Source: Forficula auricularia (Eukaryota > Arthropoda > Insecta > Dermaptera > Forficulidae). Taken from it: DNA of 64,000 nucleotides. Of the stretch, positions 62,218 to 64,000 are shown piece after piece (positions within the stretch are counted from its first letter, which is position 1; the number at the start of each line of letters is the position of its first letter). A model generated the notes under the pieces. That model saw nothing but the letters and a program-made list of their open reading frames with translations. It did no database searches and was not told the DNA's origin. The stretch lies in NCBI GenBank assembly GCA_024734495.1, contig JALMQS010000161.1, positions 3,136,450 through 3,200,449 on the forward strand, given 5' to 3'. Both the position numbers and the translations under genes were made by a program.

Positions 62218-62735
62218 TTTTACTTTACCATACAGGGTATGGTCAAGTATTGTAATCGTGCACGAAAAAAGTGGTTTTTTCCTTCTTTTTTCGAAATATC
62301 TCAAAAACGGCTGAAACTATTTTAATTAAAAAAATTTAGGCGAAACCATGGCGTTTTGGTCTACAAAAAAACCCTAATAAGTGTACATCGAAAAAATTAT
62401 ATTTTTCGAGATAATAAATGTTTTGTCAAAATGTCTGTTAGAACATTAGTCTGTGCGTTACCACATTTTTGTATACGCACTAGCTCAAAAACTAATGTGA
62501 ATATCAAAACGAAATTTTACATGTTATTTTGGTGCATTGTGATTGAGAGCTGAATAGATTTTGGTTGAAATCGAACCCAAAATTAAGGAGGAAGGGGGGG
62601 GGGGCAAAATTAAAATTATAAGATCTTTAAGCAAAAAAAAAAAAAAAAAACAAGAAAAATGAAATGCACTATAAAATGAACTTATAAAGACGAACAGATT
62701 ATTGTCTTTTTCTGGGGGTCAAAAAACGCGACACC
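62218..62735 (+). repeat. Family A, 5' part with G run and shared tail
   Basis: TTTTACTTTACCATACAGGG to TTGTGATTGAGAGCTGAATA and CCCAAAATTAAGGAGG, then a G run (62594-62603). It continues AATTAAAATTATAAGAT, A run, ACAAGAAAAATGAAAT, also found at 10505-10620. Confidence 0.75.
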
Positions 62736-62739
62736 AATA

Positions 62740-63355
62740 AAACACAAATATTAAGCACTTGACCCTCTGGCTGCTTGACTCGAAATGAAATAAATGCATT
62801 TCAATGCAAAAAACAGAGCAAAGGGAAAAGAATCCCGTTACTTGATTAGATATCAGGAATGAAAATAATTCCAGATTAAATAAAAACGTATTCAAGACAT
62901 GCCCAATTGATTGGAAATTGTTTTTAAAACAACTAGCCTGTGCGTCAAAGGATTTTCACTTAACTTTTCGTCAATTATTAAAAATCAAAAGTTCATAGAA
63001 ATAACACATATTAATAAATTCCATCACAAATTTTTCAAAATCAAATACAGTTTTAGAGGTGTTATGAGCAATTATTATTGGTTAAAAATAAACACTACCC
63101 AACCACACAATAACTAACAGTCATTTTGACTAAATAAATAATATCTTTAAAAATATAAATCTTCAATATTTAAGGTTTTATTGTAGAAGTTTTGATTACT
63201 AAAATAATAAATATTTTAGAAAATTTAAATACGAGATGAAGATTGGTATTTAAAAATAAGAACTTGATTATTTTTTTACCTCTTAGTGAGCTTCTAATTT
63301 TACATTTCGGAAATTTTTTTATTTTTGAAAATAGCTTCTCGTATATATAAATATA
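62740..63355. other. No gene seen
   Basis: AT-rich unique sequence. A 68-codon frame has no motif. Confidence 0.45.
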
Positions 63356-63358
63356 CTT

Positions 63359-63770
63359 AGCTGCAAGCGCCCGCCTTCGGCGGCCCTCTTGCTATCCAGG
63401 GGGCACGCCCCCTGGACCCCCAGCCCTTGAACCCCACCCTCAACCCCCACGCCCGAAACCCACCCAGCACCCCCACTCCCGCACCATGCCCAACCCCCGC
63501 CCTCACACCACCACCCCAACACTCCATTCCGCACCTTAACCCACTAAACCCCCCCACCCACACCCCCGCACCATGCACCCGTTCCCAACCCCCGCCCCCA
63601 CACCACCACCCGCACCCGTCCCACCTCGGACCCTCCACCCCGGACCCCACCCCGTGCCCTCCAACCCTGCGCACCCACCCCCGCTTAGCCCCCTGGACCC
63701 CACCCCCTTCACCCCCAGCCTATTCCGCCTCACTCCTCACCACCCCCTCCGCACCCAGTTTTTGCATTTC
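63359..63770 (+). repeat. Double-hairpin start and 330-bp C-rich module
   Basis: It starts TAGCTGCAAGCGCCCGCCTT. The first hairpin is CCGCC TTC GGCGG inside GCAAG/CTTGC, and the second CCAGGGGGC ACG CCCCCTGG, the same plan as family K. About 340 bases of plus strand with very few G follow (ACCCCACCCTCAACCCCCAC, CACCCCCGCACCATGCACCC). They end CCGCACCCAGTTTTTGCATT, where a family A submodule begins. The 149-codon proline/threonine-rich frame is compositional. Confidence 0.65.
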
Positions 63771-64000
63771 TAGCCTTCTAGTGACCCACAGATTATGTAT
63801 ACAAAATTTGGTTGAGTTTGAGCCTAAGAGAAAGAATTTTCATTTTTTGACCCTCACACCCATTTTGGGTGGTTAGTTTTTGCATTTCTTACTCTCTAGA
63901 AGGTCACAGATTATGTATACAAAATTTGGTTTAGTTTGCTCCAAGGGCAAGAATTTACATTTTTTTCACCCTCCCCCCTTTTTGGGTGGTTTTTGGGGAA
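63755..64000 (-). repeat. Family A 110-bp submodule array, cut by window end
   Basis: Two and a half units (GTTTTTGCATTTCTAGCC, CACAGATTATGTATACAAAA, TTTGGTTGAGTTTG, ATTTTCATTTTTTGACCC; then GGTTAGTTTTTGCATTTC...) continue to the last base, so the array extends beyond the window. Confidence 0.8.

Noticed and set aside
63427..63876. 149-codon proline-rich protein
   Set aside because: The frame is open because the strand is nearly free of G and A-rich stops. The module recurs inverted at 41 kb without a frame.

Overview
This 64 kb window looks like repeat-dense, AT-rich animal DNA, probably from an arthropod. The evidence is a degenerate Tc1-like transposase gene with a short GT-AG intron, a Penelope-like retroelement, hAT, pogo-type and LINE remnants, tRNA-derived SINEs, and degenerate satellites. 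A crustacean such as a copepod is possible, but the sequence does not settle the species. I find no intact host protein gene. Every open reading frame I can assign belongs to a decayed mobile element, and most others are low-complexity or repeat artefacts. Two assembly gaps of exactly 100 N lie at 3467-3566 and 58293-58392.

Layout. 1-2 kb: a Tc1-like transposon with 183-bp inverted repeats, broken by a nested hAT MITE. 2-9 kb: a fold-back repeat, a double-hairpin repeat (working name family K), a 956-bp element with 8-bp target duplications, degenerate repeats and a GC-rich island at 8.5-9.0 kb. 9-14.5 kb: a hAT MITE, a snap-back palindrome, the first copy of an exon-like duplicated block (11.4-12.35 kb), a 60-bp tandem array (satellite G) and the family B element inserted in it. 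15-22 kb: mostly unique AT-rich DNA with a hAT MITE, a second K repeat, a three-level nest (SINE in family B in hAT) and a 174-bp tandem duplication. 22-26.6 kb: a Penelope-like element whose 3' part is present twice, head to head. 26.7-28 kb: a hAT remnant carrying a transposase dimerisation-domain fragment. 29-36 kb: a GC-rich promoter-like island, palindromes and several MITEs.

36.5-41.5 kb: the second copy of the exon-like block, interrupted by a family A repeat, then another palindrome and a hAT MITE with a nested pogo-type MITE. 41.9-43.3 kb: a 1.4-kb inverted-repeat element. 44.7-45.5 kb: a tandemly duplicated unit containing a 28S rRNA-derived segment. 46-53 kb: further copies of families A, B, E and H, and a perfect 343-bp palindrome. 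55-58.3 kb: a 170-180-bp satellite (F) into which family B and a tandem tRNA-like element have inserted. 58.6-64 kb: more family A copies, a LINE reverse-transcriptase tail, tRNA-like SINEs, and a C-rich module running into the window edge.

The elements form a layered record of insertion. Several nestings are dated by uninterrupted paralogues inside this same window. The most unusual signals are (1) repeated snap-back units whose tip has the order CTGANGA, one base, a hairpin, GAAA, including the ends of the Penelope-like element; (2) a tRNA-like gene with a 22-base hairpin in its D-loop, present twice in tandem; (3) the tandem 28S-derived unit; and (4) the two exon-like blocks 25 kb apart. 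Family letters are working labels used only here.
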